Shown: one piece after another, positions 37,123 to 46,244 of the stretch
Position numbering within the stretch: the first letter of the stretch is position 1
Layout of the letters: every line of letters begins with the position of its first letter
Source of the DNA: Halobellus limi
GTDB lineage: Archaea > Halobacteriota > Halobacteria > Halobacteriales > Haloferacaceae
Assembly (NCBI RefSeq): GCF_004799685.1
Contig: NZ_CP031312.1
Span: 1-64,000 of the forward strand
Length of the DNA stretch: 64,000 bases
Direction of reading: 5' to 3'
Program-made: the position numbers and the translations under genes
Notes under the pieces: model-generated
What the model saw: only the letters and a program-made list of their open reading frames with translations
Told to the model about the DNA's origin: nothing
The model's database searches: none

Positions 37123-37878
37123 ATGTCTGAGAGTCAATACAAAGAGGAGAACGCGACTGGCGCGGGCGAACAGGACGTGTACAACGAGAGCTTCGTCCCC
37201 TACGTCAACAAGTGGGGCCGGCGGACCAACGTCCTCGCGGTCCTGCTCTCGCTGGGACCGGCGGTCGCGCTGTTGGCCGTCTTCGGCATCCTGCCCCCCA
37301 GAGCGGCCATCGTCGGGGCGGTCGCCTCGGTCGCGATCACGTTCGGCTGGGCCTGGTTCATCGAACCGCTGTCGTATTATCCGGTCCTGGGCATTCCCGG
37401 GACGTACATGGCGTTCCTGTCGGGCAACATCTCCAACCTTCGGTTGCCCTGTGCCGCCGCAGCCCAGGAGGCCTCGGACGTCGAGACGGGGACGCCGCAG
37501 GCGAGCATCATCTCGACAGTCGCGATCGCCGCCTCGATCTTCGTCAACACCGCAGTCCTGGGAATCGGGTCGGTCGCGCTCGTCTCTGCCTTCCAGGCGC
37601 TCCCCGAACTGTGGCGAAACGCGCTCGAATCGTATCTGGTCCCGGCGGTCTTCGGCGCCATCTTCGCGCAGTTCGGGCGGGACTACCCGAGAGTCGCCGG
37701 AATCGGATTCTCCATCGCGTTGGCTATGACGCTGCTGTTGGAACTCGGCTACCTGGCCTTCCTCCCGAGTTACCCCCTGTACGCGGTGATAATCGTCTCC
37801 GTCTTCGGCACGACGCTCATCGCCCGCTGGATGTGGCAGCACGATATGATCTCACCGCCCGACGAAGCGAACGAGTGA
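37123..37878 (+). CDS. Membrane protein, partner of the DUF5058 protein
   Basis: 251 residues. A polar N-terminus (~1-35) is followed by six or seven helices: LAVLLSLGPAVALLAVFGIL, IVGAVASVAITFGWAWFIEP and others. The loop YYPVLGIPGTYMAFLSGNIS then NLRLPCAAAAQEASDV (~84-120) is rich in Gly/Pro and polar residues inside the membrane region, as in transport sites. I do not know a characterised family. The tight spacing behind DUF5058 and before the M20 gene supports one operon. Confidence 0.72.
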   Translation: MSESQYKEENATGAGEQDVYNESFVPYVNKWGRRTNVLAVLLSLGPAVALLAVFGILPPRAAIVGAVASVAITFGWAWFIEPLSYYPVLGIPGTYMAFLSGNISNLRLPCAAAAQEASDVETGTPQASIISTVAIAASIFVNTAVLGIGSVALVSAFQALPELWRNALESYLVPAVFGAIFAQFGRDYPRVAGIGFSIALAMTLLLELGYLAFLPSYPLYAVIIVSVFGTTLIARWMWQHDMISPPDEANE

Positions 37879-37888
37879 CGTCGATAGT

Positions 37889-37990
37889 ATGAATACGGAC
37901 GCCGACGATACGAACACGATCACCGACAGTACGAGCACGAACACCGACGATACGAACACGAACACCGGCGAAATCACGACTCACCAATGA
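37889..37990 (+). CDS. 33-residue Thr/Asp/Asn-rich ORF built of 21-bp repeats
   Basis: Open frame MNTDADDTNTITDSTSTN, then TDDTNTNTGEITTHQ, ending in TGA. DNA from about 37908 to 37970 is three tandem 21-bp units of the type GATACGAACACGAACACCGAC. The last A of the CAA codon begins the ATGA that overlaps the M20 start, so translation could pass straight on. It begins 10 nt after the membrane-protein stop. It may be a real leader-like peptide for coupling, or simply repeat DNA that happens to stay open. No family recognised. Confidence 0.4.
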   Translation: MNTDADDTNTITDSTSTNTDDTNTNTGEITTHQ

Positions 37991-39279
37991 CGACGAACCC
38001 ACACCTGCCGACGAAACAGGAACTGATCGACCTCCGGCGCGAATTCCACCGGTTCCCGGAGCCGGGCTGGCGCGAGTTCTGGACGACGGCCCGGATCGTC
38101 GAGGAGCTCGAACGCATCGGCGTCGACGAGATCCACCTCGGGGGCGACGCCCTCGATACCGACGAGCGACTGGGAGTCCCGGACGAACGGGAGTTAGGAG
38201 AGTGGTTCGATCGAGCGGCGTCCCGGACGGATCGGACGGACGTCCTCGAGCAACTCGAAGGGGGACGGACCGGCGTCGTCGCCGTCGTCGACCGCGGCGA
38301 GGGGCCGACCGTCGGGCTCCGCGTCGACATCGACGCCCTCCCGATCACCGAGTCGTCCGACGAGGGGCACAGGCCGGCCGCGGAGGGCTTCCGCTCGGAG
38401 AACGAGGGGTTCATGCACGCCTGCGGCCACGACTCCCACATCACGTTCGGACTGGGGACGCTCCGGACGGTCGTCGCGAGCGATTTCAGTGGCACGTTCA
38501 AGGTGTTTTTCCAGCCGTCGGAGGAACTCCTCGGGGGCGGGAAGCCGATGGCCGCCGGCCCGCACGTCGACGACGTGGATCACTTGATCGGGGCGCACGT
38601 CGGACTCGACTACCCGACGGGGACCGTGGTCGCGGGCCTCGACGAGGCGCTCGCCTTCGCGCGGTTCGACGTCACCGTCAGGGGCGAATCCGCTCACGCG
38701 GGGTTGGCGCCCAACGAGGGCCGCAACGCGGTGCAAGCGCTCGTGACGGCGACGAGCAACGTCTACGGCATTCCGCGTCACAGAGACGGTGCCACCCGGG
38801 TCAACGTCGGCGAACTCGACTCCGAGAACGCCGCCAACGTGATCGCCGACGAGGCGACCGCGACGGTGGAAGTGCGAGGGGAGTCGAACGAACTGATGGA
38901 GTACATGCGCGACTCGGTCCGCCGACACGTCGACTCGGCGGCGGAAGCGCACGGCTGTGAGGCCGAGATATCGCTCATCGGCGAGTCGATCCGCGAGGAC
39001 AGCGACGAAGAGCTGGTCGACCTCGTCGCCGGGATCGCGGGAGACACCGACGGCGTTTCCACGGTCCACCGACGCAGGAGCATCGGTGCGAGCGAGGACG
39101 CCACCTACCTCATGCGAGCCGTCAAGGACAACGGCGGGACGGCGTCCTACGTCGGAATCGGCGGCGGGAACCCCAGCGGACACCACACGCCGACGTTCGA
39201 CGTCGACGAGGACTGCCTGCCCATCGGCGTCTCGGTCCTCTCGGAAGCCGTCCTCGACCTCCTGGGCGATCCGGTTTAG
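37987..39279 (+). CDS. M20-family amidohydrolase (AbgB-like)
   Basis: 430 residues, cytoplasmic metallopeptidase. The M20 metal-site motifs are LRVDIDALPI (~111-120) and HACGHDSHITFG (~144-155); VFFQPSEELLGGGKPM (~170) holds the catalytic Glu-Glu; GESAHAGLAPNEGRNAVQAL is the dimerisation-domain start; SEDATYL and GGNPSGHHTPTFDVDED come near the C-terminus. The insert at ~50-95 (DEIHLGGDALDTDERLG and on) is like p-aminobenzoyl-glutamate hydrolase subunit B rather than hippurate hydrolase. It cleaves an amide bond of an N-acyl amino acid or aryl-glutamate, probably imported by the two membrane proteins before it. Confidence 0.85.
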   Translation: MTTNPHLPTKQELIDLRREFHRFPEPGWREFWTTARIVEELERIGVDEIHLGGDALDTDERLGVPDERELGEWFDRAASRTDRTDVLEQLEGGRTGVVAVVDRGEGPTVGLRVDIDALPITESSDEGHRPAAEGFRSENEGFMHACGHDSHITFGLGTLRTVVASDFSGTFKVFFQPSEELLGGGKPMAAGPHVDDVDHLIGAHVGLDYPTGTVVAGLDEALAFARFDVTVRGESAHAGLAPNEGRNAVQALVTATSNVYGIPRHRDGATRVNVGELDSENAANVIADEATATVEVRGESNELMEYMRDSVRRHVDSAAEAHGCEAEISLIGESIREDSDEELVDLVAGIAGDTDGVSTVHRRRSIGASEDATYLMRAVKDNGGTASYVGIGGGNPSGHHTPTFDVDEDCLPIGVSVLSEAVLDLLGDPV

Positions 39280-39411
39280 GGGTCGATTCCGGGCGTACGA
39301 GTCGCGAGCGTGGGGCCCGGCTCTTCCGACGACGTGGGTTCGGAACGTGCCGCCGGGACGAGATGAGACGTCGGACAGCGATCTGCACGTTCGGAGAGGC
39401 ATTCATACCAA

Positions 39412-39427
39412 TTTACTATACAGTAAA
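39412..39427. promoter_or_regulatory. Perfect 6-4-6 inverted repeat TTTACT-ATAC-AGTAAA
   Basis: Symmetric AT-rich site ~130 nt after the M20 stop. It looks like a dimeric-regulator operator but faces no promoter, so it could as well be part of a 3' end structure. Confidence 0.3.
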
Positions 39428-39460
39428 GGAATAAGATAGTTAGTCGTCAACCGCACTCGC

Positions 39461-39475
39461 GTTGCCGGCGGCAAC
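39461..39475. repeat. 15-nt palindrome GTTGCCG-G-CGGCAAC
   Basis: Seven-base perfect arms around one G, about 180 nt beyond the M20 stop and near the end of the convergent ApbC gene. Possible terminator stem, but there is no clear T-tract. Confidence 0.35.
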
Positions 39476-39847
39476 CGGGGCGGAATGCCTTGACGTCCGC
39501 AGGGAATGTCACCTCATACAAAAAGATCTTCGGACGTTATTCAGCGATTTACGCCGTTTTTCCACGACATCTGAGGGACACGTTCTCGATCGGATCCCGC
39601 TACCGGACGCGAGTGCTGCGGAAACCTGTAAGCTCTGATCTCGAAGTTTATTTAGTGACTTTAAATAGTATTTTTCATATATTTTATCGTACCTGACGTA
39701 GAGTCGATAGATGAGTATCGCGGCCGTTCGCCGTCGCGTGGGATGGAGAAATCCGAACGGACGGCCGAACCGCACCGACCGCGTTTCACGACCTACGAGG
39801 CGGCGCTTTCGACGGCGGCGGGGAGTCGCGCGACCGAAGCGGGACGG

Positions 39848-40927
39848 TCAGTCGCCGGCCTCAGCAGTCTGCTGCCGGTGGTGGCGTCGCAAGACGCCGA
39901 CCTTGTTCGCGACCGTGGCCGCCAGGTCCCGAAACGCCGCCGCGGCCTCGCCCGCGTCCCGACGAACGATCGGCCTGCCGTCGTCGGCTCCCTGACGGAC
40001 GGCCGGATCCAGCGGGAGCGATCCGAGGTAGGGGACGTCGACCGCGTCGGCGAGCGACCGGCCGCCGTCTTCGCCGAAGACCTCGTGGCGGTCTCCGCAG
40101 CTGGGGCAGACGAATCCGCTCATGTTCTCGACGACGCCCAGCACGTTGGTCCGGTACTCGCCGAACATCTGGACGCCGCGACGGGTGTCGTCGACGGCGA
40201 CGGACTGCGGCGTCGTGACGACGACCGTGCCGGTGACGGGGAGGTGCTGGAGCACGGTCAGCTGAACGTCGCCGGTGCCCGGCGGGAGGTCAACGACGAG
40301 GTAGTCCAGCGACCCCCACGAGACGTCGGTAAAGAGGTCGGTGAGCGTGTTCTGTGCGACCGGCCCGCGCCAGACGACCGGATCGTCCTCGTCGATCAGC
40401 AGCCCGACGCTCATCAGTTCGATCCCGTGGGCGGTCGGCGGTTCGATCCGATCCTCGCCGTCGACGGTCGTCACGTCGGGGTCCTCGTCGGCGCCGAGCA
40501 TCCGGGGGACGTTCGGTCCGTACACGTCGGCGTCGAACAGTCCCACGTCCGCGCCGCGGTCGGCCAACCCGGCCGCGAGGTTGACGGCGACGGTGCTCTT
40601 TCCGACGCCGCCCTTGCCGCTCGCGACGGCGATCACGTTTCGAACGCCGGGCAGGACCGACGATTCGGCGGCGTCGAACAGGGGAACGGTGGCCGAGAGT
40701 TCGGCTTCGAGTCCCGCATCCTCGGCGACCGCGCGGACGCGGTCGGCGATGTCGGACTCGTCGGGCGCGTGCGGCGCACCGAGCGCAAGCTCGATAGAGG
40801 CCGTCCCGTCTTCGACGGCGACGTCGGCGAGCAGTCCGGCGCTGACGATATCGGTGCCGAGCGCCGGGTCCTCGACGGTCCGGAGGCGATCACGGAGGTC
40901 GGAGTCGGAGATGTCTGGTGAGGTCAT
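39848..40927 (-). CDS. Mrp/ApbC-type iron-sulfur carrier ATPase
   Basis: 359 residues, cytoplasmic. An N-terminal MIP18/DUF59 domain (~8-80; LRDRLRTVEDPALGTDIV) precedes the P-loop ATPase with deviant Walker A SGKGGVGKS (104-111), FDADVYGPNVPRMLG, and DYLVVDLPPGTGDVQLT. FVCPSCGDRH (~268) has the C-x-x-C that binds the [4Fe-4S] cluster. It delivers clusters to apoproteins. It lies 11 nt after the torD-like gene, at the end of an operon whose products need four or five FeS clusters, which suggests it serves that enzyme. Confidence 0.9.
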   Translation of the reverse strand: MTSPDISDSDLRDRLRTVEDPALGTDIVSAGLLADVAVEDGTASIELALGAPHAPDESDIADRVRAVAEDAGLEAELSATVPLFDAAESSVLPGVRNVIAVASGKGGVGKSTVAVNLAAGLADRGADVGLFDADVYGPNVPRMLGADEDPDVTTVDGEDRIEPPTAHGIELMSVGLLIDEDDPVVWRGPVAQNTLTDLFTDVSWGSLDYLVVDLPPGTGDVQLTVLQHLPVTGTVVVTTPQSVAVDDTRRGVQMFGEYRTNVLGVVENMSGFVCPSCGDRHEVFGEDGGRSLADAVDVPYLGSLPLDPAVRQGADDGRPIVRRDAGEAAAAFRDLAATVANKVGVLRRHHRQQTAEAGD

Positions 40928-40938
40928 CGTCTGAGAGG

Positions 40939-41712
40939 TCACGACGGTGTCGTTTCGGACGCCTGCGGATCGGTTCCCACGACTTCCCCCGCGTCCCACG
41001 CGGTGAACGTCCGCGCGAGACGGGCGATCGCGGCGAAGACGCCTTCGACCGTGTCGCGGCTCGCGACGGCCTCTTCGAACCGGTCGATCCAGCCCAGCCG
41101 CGAGAGCGTCCGGGCCTGGAGTTCGCGGACCGCGTCGAGTTTCGCCTCGCTTCCGCCCTCCTCGAGGAGCGACGCCTCCCGTTCACACAGCGCGCGCACG
41201 AACTCGAAGCACGCGGCCACGTGATCGGGGATGTCGTCCCCGCGCTCGGGCGAAAACCCGGCGGCGGCGTACAACCGCGCCATCTCGGCCGCCGGATCGC
41301 CGAGGAGTTCGCCGGCCTCGCCGGCGGTGTGGTACCGCGAGTCGGACTCGAACTCCTCGCTCGGCTCGGTCGCGTGGGCGGACGCGAACGGGGGGACGTA
41401 GTGGCTCCCCGGCACGACGAACAGGTTGTCGTACCCGATGGCCAGCGAGTCGGCGTCGTGGCTGTCGCCGCACAGACCGGTCGTCTCGATGTCGACCGGG
41501 AACGCGTCGGCGACGGCCGCGAACGTCCCCCGTTCGAGCGCGGCCGCGGTCGTCTCCGCCTCGCCGTCGAAGGTCGCGGCCAACAGCCCGTACAGGCGGG
41601 CACGCGCCGTCGCCATCGCCGGGTCGTCCGAGCCGTCCGGTGGCTCCGGGTCACCGGCTACCGGTGATCCACCGGCACCCTCGTCGGCGCCGGCGGCGGT
41701 GTTCTCCGCCAT
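40939..41712 (-). CDS. TorD/DmsD-family maturation chaperone
   Basis: 257 residues, all-helical and acidic. ARARLYGLLAATFDGEAET (~35-53), YDNLFVVPGSHYVPPFASAH (~93-112) and FFSPERG-like AAGFSPERGDDIPDHVAACF (~147-166, with DHVAACFEFV) are TorD-family traits. These cytoplasmic chaperones bind the twin-arginine signal of Mo enzymes and hold the apoprotein until cofactor is loaded. It lies 5 nt after the Mo subunit gene, whose Tat signal is the expected client. Confidence 0.88.
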   Translation of the reverse strand: MAENTAAGADEGAGGSPVAGDPEPPDGSDDPAMATARARLYGLLAATFDGEAETTAAALERGTFAAVADAFPVDIETTGLCGDSHDADSLAIGYDNLFVVPGSHYVPPFASAHATEPSEEFESDSRYHTAGEAGELLGDPAAEMARLYAAAGFSPERGDDIPDHVAACFEFVRALCEREASLLEEGGSEAKLDAVRELQARTLSRLGWIDRFEEAVASRDTVEGVFAAIARLARTFTAWDAGEVVGTDPQASETTPS

Positions 41713-41717
41713 CCGGA

Positions 41718-44700
41718 TCACCGCCGCTCCACGTCGACGAAGGCGTCGTACTGCGCGTTGCTCCCGCCGACGAGATCCGAGAGGCCGGTGTCGCCGAGTT
41801 CCTCGTCCAGCGGCTGGACGTGGTTGATGGCGAAGCCGGCGTCCCGACCCTTCGCGTAGCTGGCCTCCTCGGCCATCGGCTCGTCGAACTGGTAGGAGCT
41901 GTGGCCGTCGGCCTCGACGGCCGGGCGCGTCTCGCCGTCGATCGTCTCGGCCGTCGCGCCGTCGCCGGTCCGCCCCCAGCCCCACATCGCGCCGACGACG
42001 CCGGGACGGATCCCGCCGGTGACCATCGCGACGGCGTCGACGGTCTCGCGGCCGGCGTCGACGACGATGTCGTCGCCGTTCTCGATACCGCGTTCCTCGG
42101 CGTCCCGCGGGTTGATCCACACGGGGTTCTCGGGGCGGGTCTCGCGGAGCCACGGGCTGTTCTGGGTGCGGTGCATCCCCTGCGTCCGCGGCTTCCAGTT
42201 GATCAGCCGCAACGGGCGCTCCGGCTCGTCGTCACCGTCCACCGCGGCCTGCACGGTGCCGTCGTAGTGCTCGACGTCGTCGACCCGCGGGAGCGGATCG
42301 AACCGCTCGCCGGTGTAGGAGTGTTTCCCCTTCGGGACGACCTCGCTGTAGAAGTCGACGCGCGATTCGAGTTTGTATCGCATATGGTCGCCGTCGTAGG
42401 CGTTCGAGTCGTCCGCGCGCTCGGCGTAGTCGTAGTCGTGGCCGTGCTCGGCGAACGCCTCGTCGTAGTCGTCGGTCGGCTCCTCGAAGCGACCGCCCCG
42501 GTTCAGCACCGTGACGACCTTCGGCCACTCCTCGTCGGTGACGGCCGCCCGCCAGCGGTCGAGGTCGAACTGCTCGCCGAGGCCGTTCTCGTGGCTCTCG
42601 CGGAACACCCGCAGTTCGTCCTCGCTGGCGTCCGCGACCGGGTCGCGGTCGTAGGCGATGTTGGCCGCGAGTTTCAGGTAGAAGTCCTCGGCCCGTTCGA
42701 GCGGCCACAGGTTCCCCTCGGCGTCCGGGATCGCGTCCTCGCCGACGCCGGGGAGATCGAGCTCCGACCACAGCTCGATCAGCACGTCCTCGAACGGACG
42801 CGCGTCGGGGACGACCGAGACCGCCGGCTGGCTGATCTTCTCGTCGGCCAGCCGCTTGTTCGGGTAGGTGCCGAAGTTCTCCCAGCGTTCGAGGTAGGTC
42901 GGCTCGGGCAGGATGTAGTCGGCGTACTGGCTCGTGTCTCCGATGACGGTGTCCGAGGCGACGATCAGCGGGATCGCGTCGGTGTCTTCGAGGATCGCCG
43001 GGATCTCGTCGCCGCCGGCGACCGCCATCACGTGGTTGTTCGAGTAGGGCCGAATGAAGAGCGCCTCGACGCCGTAGGGGTACTCCTCTGCGGCGCTGCC
43101 GTAGAGTTCCTGGGTGGCCTGCGGCGGCGCGACGGGGAACCACGGCCGTTTCGCCGGGTACCCGTCGTCGCGATCGAACAGCGAGGTGTCCTCGTAGTTG
43201 ACCCCGCCGCGCAGCAGCGGAATCCCCCACGGCGAGTGGCTGTCGGGCACCGAACCGAGTTCGTACCGGCCCGACATCGTGCTGTAGCCCGCGTGGGGCG
43301 TGATCTGCCCGCCCTTCCAGTCGTAGTTGCCGATGAGGTGCTGGAGGGTGGCGATCGCCCGCGTGTTGTAGAAGCCGTTCGTGTGCTTCGCCGGGCCGCG
43401 GTAGGCCATGATCGCCGCGCGCTTGCCGTGGCTCGTGAACTCGTCGGCGAGTTCTGCGATCCGTTCGGCCGAGACGCCGGCCATCTCTGCGTACTCCTCG
43501 ACGGTGTGCTCGAAGACGCGCTCGCGGTACTGGCTCCAGACGCTTCGAACCGCCCTCCCGTCGACGGTCACGTCGACGTCGAGGACGGCCGTGTCGACCT
43601 CGCTCGCGGGGCGCGGCTCGCCCGTCGTGGCGTCGACGGCGACGAAGTCGTCGGCGGTGTCGGCGTCCTCCGAGACGAGCCCGAGGTCGCCGGCGCGCGC
43701 CTTCGACCCGGACGGCTCGTCGACGAGGACGAGGTGCGTGGCGTCGCTCCACGTCGGCTCGTCGTCGTCGCTCGCGGCCGACCGCGAGGGGTTCTGGAGG
43801 TACGTCAGGTCGTGGCGGTCGTGCTCGATGATCCACCGCGCCATTCCGAGCGCGAGCGCCCCGTCGGCGCCGGGTTCGACGGGCACCCACGTGTCGGCCT
43901 TCTCGGCGGTCTTCGACAGGCGCGGGTCGACGACGTCCATCCGCATCCCGTCTTCGATGGCGTTCGTCAGCTTCGGCGCGAGCCACGTCGGTCCCTTGTT
44001 GGCGACCATCGGGTTGGTCCCCCACACGAGGAGGTACTCGCAGTTCTCGATGTCGGGGTACTGCCGCTTCTTCGGGGCGTCGTGAGAGCGGACGTTGCCC
44101 ATCACGCTCGAGACGCCGCAGGTCCCCGCGTGGTGGACGCTGTTTATCGATCCCAGCCCCTGGTGCCAGAGCCGGTTCCGGATGAAGTTGCGGCGGAACC
44201 CGCCGACGTCGACGATCTGGTTGGCCTTCGGTCCCAGGTCGGGGTGGTCGGTGTCGACGAGGTCGTCGGCGTACTTCTCGTCGAAGTCAGCCTTCGACAT
44301 CTCGCCGTTCTGAACGGCCTCCCAGTCGCTCATCACCGCCTCCTGGGAGGCGTACCCCCAGATGTCTTTCAGCCCGGGGTGGCCGAGTTCGTCGTCGCCC
44401 TCGACGATATCTCGAATCACTCGGTCCCACGAGACGGTCTTCCACTCGCCGGAGCCGCGCGGGCCGACCCGTTTCATCGGCTTGCGGACCCGGTAGCTGT
44501 CGAAGGCCGTCTGGATGCCCGCCTGACCTTTCAGACAGATCCGGCCCCCGGAGAGCGACCAGCGGTCGCCGTCGACGTCGCCGCTCCCCTCGACGTCTCC
44601 CATCGCCACGTCCTCGGGGTCGCTCTCGTAGGGGACCTGCGAGAACGGCTGCGTGTTGAGGAACGAGTAGGGGTTCCCCGCGAGCTTTCGGACGAGCGAA

Positions 44701-44972
44701 CTGTACTCACCGGTGCCGCTCCCCTCGGCGAGCCGCACCTTGATCGGACAGAAGGTGTTGCACTGCCCGCAGGTGGTGTGGATCACGTCGCTGGCCCCGT
44801 ACTCCCCGTAGTCGGTCCCGACGTAGTGGCGTTCGTCGTCGGTCCACAGGTCGTCGACGTCCATCTCGACGGCGGCGTTGCTGGCCGCCGCGACGAGTCC
44901 GATGCTCCCGGCCGCCTTGACGAAGTCGCGCCGCGAAACCCCGGCGCGGTCGTCGGTGTCGTTCGTGCTCAT
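41718..44972 (-). CDS. Molybdopterin oxidoreductase catalytic subunit (TtrA/PsrA/SoeA group)
   Basis: 1,084 residues. Twin-arginine signal SRRDFVKA (~13-20). FeS ligands C68-GQ-C71-NTF-C75 and C146 (GGRICLKGQ) bind a [4Fe-4S] cluster. The Mo ligand is Cys in HHAGTCGVSS (C285). The molybdopterin-binding C-terminal domain follows (~870-1050; PVWINPRDAEERGIENGDDI). The length and the large inserts (~190-260 and ~395-475) are closest to archaeal tetrathionate/polysulfide-reductase-type enzymes, though sulfite dehydrogenase (SoeA) cannot be excluded. It is exported folded and faces the outside. It overlaps the nrfD gene by 4 nt. The SQR operon elsewhere in the window supports a sulfur substrate. 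Confidence 0.85.
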   Translation of the reverse strand: MSTNDTDDRAGVSRRDFVKAAGSIGLVAAASNAAVEMDVDDLWTDDERHYVGTDYGEYGASDVIHTTCGQCNTFCPIKVRLAEGSGTGEYSSLVRKLAGNPYSFLNTQPFSQVPYESDPEDVAMGDVEGSGDVDGDRWSLSGGRICLKGQAGIQTAFDSYRVRKPMKRVGPRGSGEWKTVSWDRVIRDIVEGDDELGHPGLKDIWGYASQEAVMSDWEAVQNGEMSKADFDEKYADDLVDTDHPDLGPKANQIVDVGGFRRNFIRNRLWHQGLGSINSVHHAGTCGVSSVMGNVRSHDAPKKRQYPDIENCEYLLVWGTNPMVANKGPTWLAPKLTNAIEDGMRMDVVDPRLSKTAEKADTWVPVEPGADGALALGMARWIIEHDRHDLTYLQNPSRSAASDDDEPTWSDATHLVLVDEPSGSKARAGDLGLVSEDADTADDFVAVDATTGEPRPASEVDTAVLDVDVTVDGRAVRSVWSQYRERVFEHTVEEYAEMAGVSAERIAELADEFTSHGKRAAIMAYRGPAKHTNGFYNTRAIATLQHLIGNYDWKGGQITPHAGYSTMSGRYELGSVPDSHSPWGIPLLRGGVNYEDTSLFDRDDGYPAKRPWFPVAPPQATQELYGSAAEEYPYGVEALFIRPYSNNHVMAVAGGDEIPAILEDTDAIPLIVASDTVIGDTSQYADYILPEPTYLERWENFGTYPNKRLADEKISQPAVSVVPDARPFEDVLIELWSELDLPGVGEDAIPDAEGNLWPLERAEDFYLKLAANIAYDRDPVADASEDELRVFRESHENGLGEQFDLDRWRAAVTDEEWPKVVTVLNRGGRFEEPTDDYDEAFAEHGHDYDYAERADDSNAYDGDHMRYKLESRVDFYSEVVPKGKHSYTGERFDPLPRVDDVEHYDGTVQAAVDGDDEPERPLRLINWKPRTQGMHRTQNSPWLRETRPENPVWINPRDAEERGIENGDDIVVDAGRETVDAVAMVTGGIRPGVVGAMWGWGRTGDGATAETIDGETRPAVEADGHSSYQFDEPMAEEASYAKGRDAGFAINHVQPLDEELGDTGLSDLVGGSNAQYDAFVDVERR

Positions 44973-46240
44973 TCGTGGTCACCTCCTGAAAGCGGCGTCA
45001 GCGGTAGCAGCTCCGCACCGACCGTATAGAGCAGGAAGCCGACGCCGATGATGCCGATGCTCGTTCCCCACTCGACGGGCGTGGGGAAGTACGACCCGTG
45101 CGGAAGCCCCTCCAGCACGGGGGTGATCTGTGCGGGAATCACGATGTTGAACCGGACCGCGACGACGCCGACGACGGTGCTCAGCCCGGCCAGCACCATC
45201 ACCGACGGCGTGCGTCGCCACGAGCGCTTGCTGAGGAGCACCAGCGGGAACACCCAGCTGGCACCCACTATGAACCACCAGAACGACCACGACATCTCGC
45301 CGAAGAGGACGACGAGCCACGTCTCGACCGCGTGCGGGTGGAAGCTCGTGAACGCGATCAGCGCCTCGATGGCCGTGAGGGCGGCGTCGACGAGGATGAA
45401 TCCCAGCAACAGCTGGGCGAGTTGATCCAGCAGGTCCCGATCGACGGCGTCGCCGTCGAACAGCCGCGTCCGGAGGACGTAGATCATCATCACCAGCGCC
45501 GTTCCGCTCAGGAGCGCCGACACGATGAATATCACCGGGAAGAGACCGCTGTTCCAGTACGGACGGGCCTTCGAGACCGCGAACAGCACGCCGGTCCCGC
45601 CGTGGACCATGAAGATGGCGAGCGGGATCCCGACGATCCCGACGCGCTTGAGCCACCGCTCGTCGAAGGCTGCCGACGCGTCGCTCGTGTCGACGCGACC
45701 GAGCGCGAGCAGCCGGTACAGGGTCGCGCGCGTCCCGTCGAGACGGGTCGCGAGCCGGGCGAGGTCGATCCGCATCGAGAAGTACAGCTCCGCGACGAGG
45801 ATCCCGATGTACGCCACGTAGGCGTGGACCTCCCACGAGAGCGCCGAGGTGAGCTGCCGCCAGACGAACGGGTAGTACATCCGCTCCATCCGTCCGAGGT
45901 CGATCCAGACGAAGAGCAGCGCCACCGCCATACTGACGATGGCCGCGAACAGCGCGTCGCGGTCGATCCGGTGCATCGCCCCGACGTCGAAGACGTTCGC
46001 CAGCGTGCTCACGAGGAACGCGCCGGCCGAGAGGCCGACGAAGTAGATGTAGAAGGCGACCCACGCGCCCCACGGGACGACGCTCGTGAGGTTCGTGCTC
46101 GCCATCCCCCGCGTGAGTCGCAGGTACGTCGCGTACGCGCCGCCGGCGACGAGCACGGCGACGAAGGCGTACCAGACGATCCGCAGCCTGCCGTCTTCGA
46201 ACCCCGGAGCGAACTCGAAGTGTGAACTCTGTGTTGCCAT
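44969..46240 (-). CDS. NrfD/PsrC-type membrane anchor subunit
   Basis: 423 residues, about nine to ten helices. VVPWGAWVAFYIYFVGLSAG (~54-73) is the NrfD start motif, then a GAFLVST segment, RMERMYYPFVWRQLTSALSW (~117-136) near the quinone site, and VHGGTGVLFAVSKARPYWNS (~215-234). It anchors the FeS and Mo subunits and exchanges electrons with menaquinone. It is the middle gene of the FeS-NrfD-Mo order. It has no haem ligands, as expected for the family. Confidence 0.9.
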   Translation of the reverse strand: MATQSSHFEFAPGFEDGRLRIVWYAFVAVLVAGGAYATYLRLTRGMASTNLTSVVPWGAWVAFYIYFVGLSAGAFLVSTLANVFDVGAMHRIDRDALFAAIVSMAVALLFVWIDLGRMERMYYPFVWRQLTSALSWEVHAYVAYIGILVAELYFSMRIDLARLATRLDGTRATLYRLLALGRVDTSDASAAFDERWLKRVGIVGIPLAIFMVHGGTGVLFAVSKARPYWNSGLFPVIFIVSALLSGTALVMMIYVLRTRLFDGDAVDRDLLDQLAQLLLGFILVDAALTAIEALIAFTSFHPHAVETWLVVLFGEMSWSFWWFIVGASWVFPLVLLSKRSWRRTPSVMVLAGLSTVVGVVAVRFNIVIPAQITPVLEGLPHGSYFPTPVEWGTSIGIIGVGFLLYTVGAELLPLTPLSGGDHE

Positions 46241-46244
46241 CGTC

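Larger units (their letters stand above)
39280..39847. other. Intergenic region with two short palindromes
   Basis: 568 nt between convergent genes. Besides the inverted repeats at 39412-39427 and 39461-39475 (listed separately) there is an AT-rich tract near 39640-39690. No frame looks coding. Confidence 0.45.

Noticed and set aside
41640-45029. An open frame of about 1,100 codons on the + strand opposite the Mo subunit gene
   Set aside because: Same reason: it mirrors a complete oxidoreductase with all cofactor ligands. Low complexity, no family.
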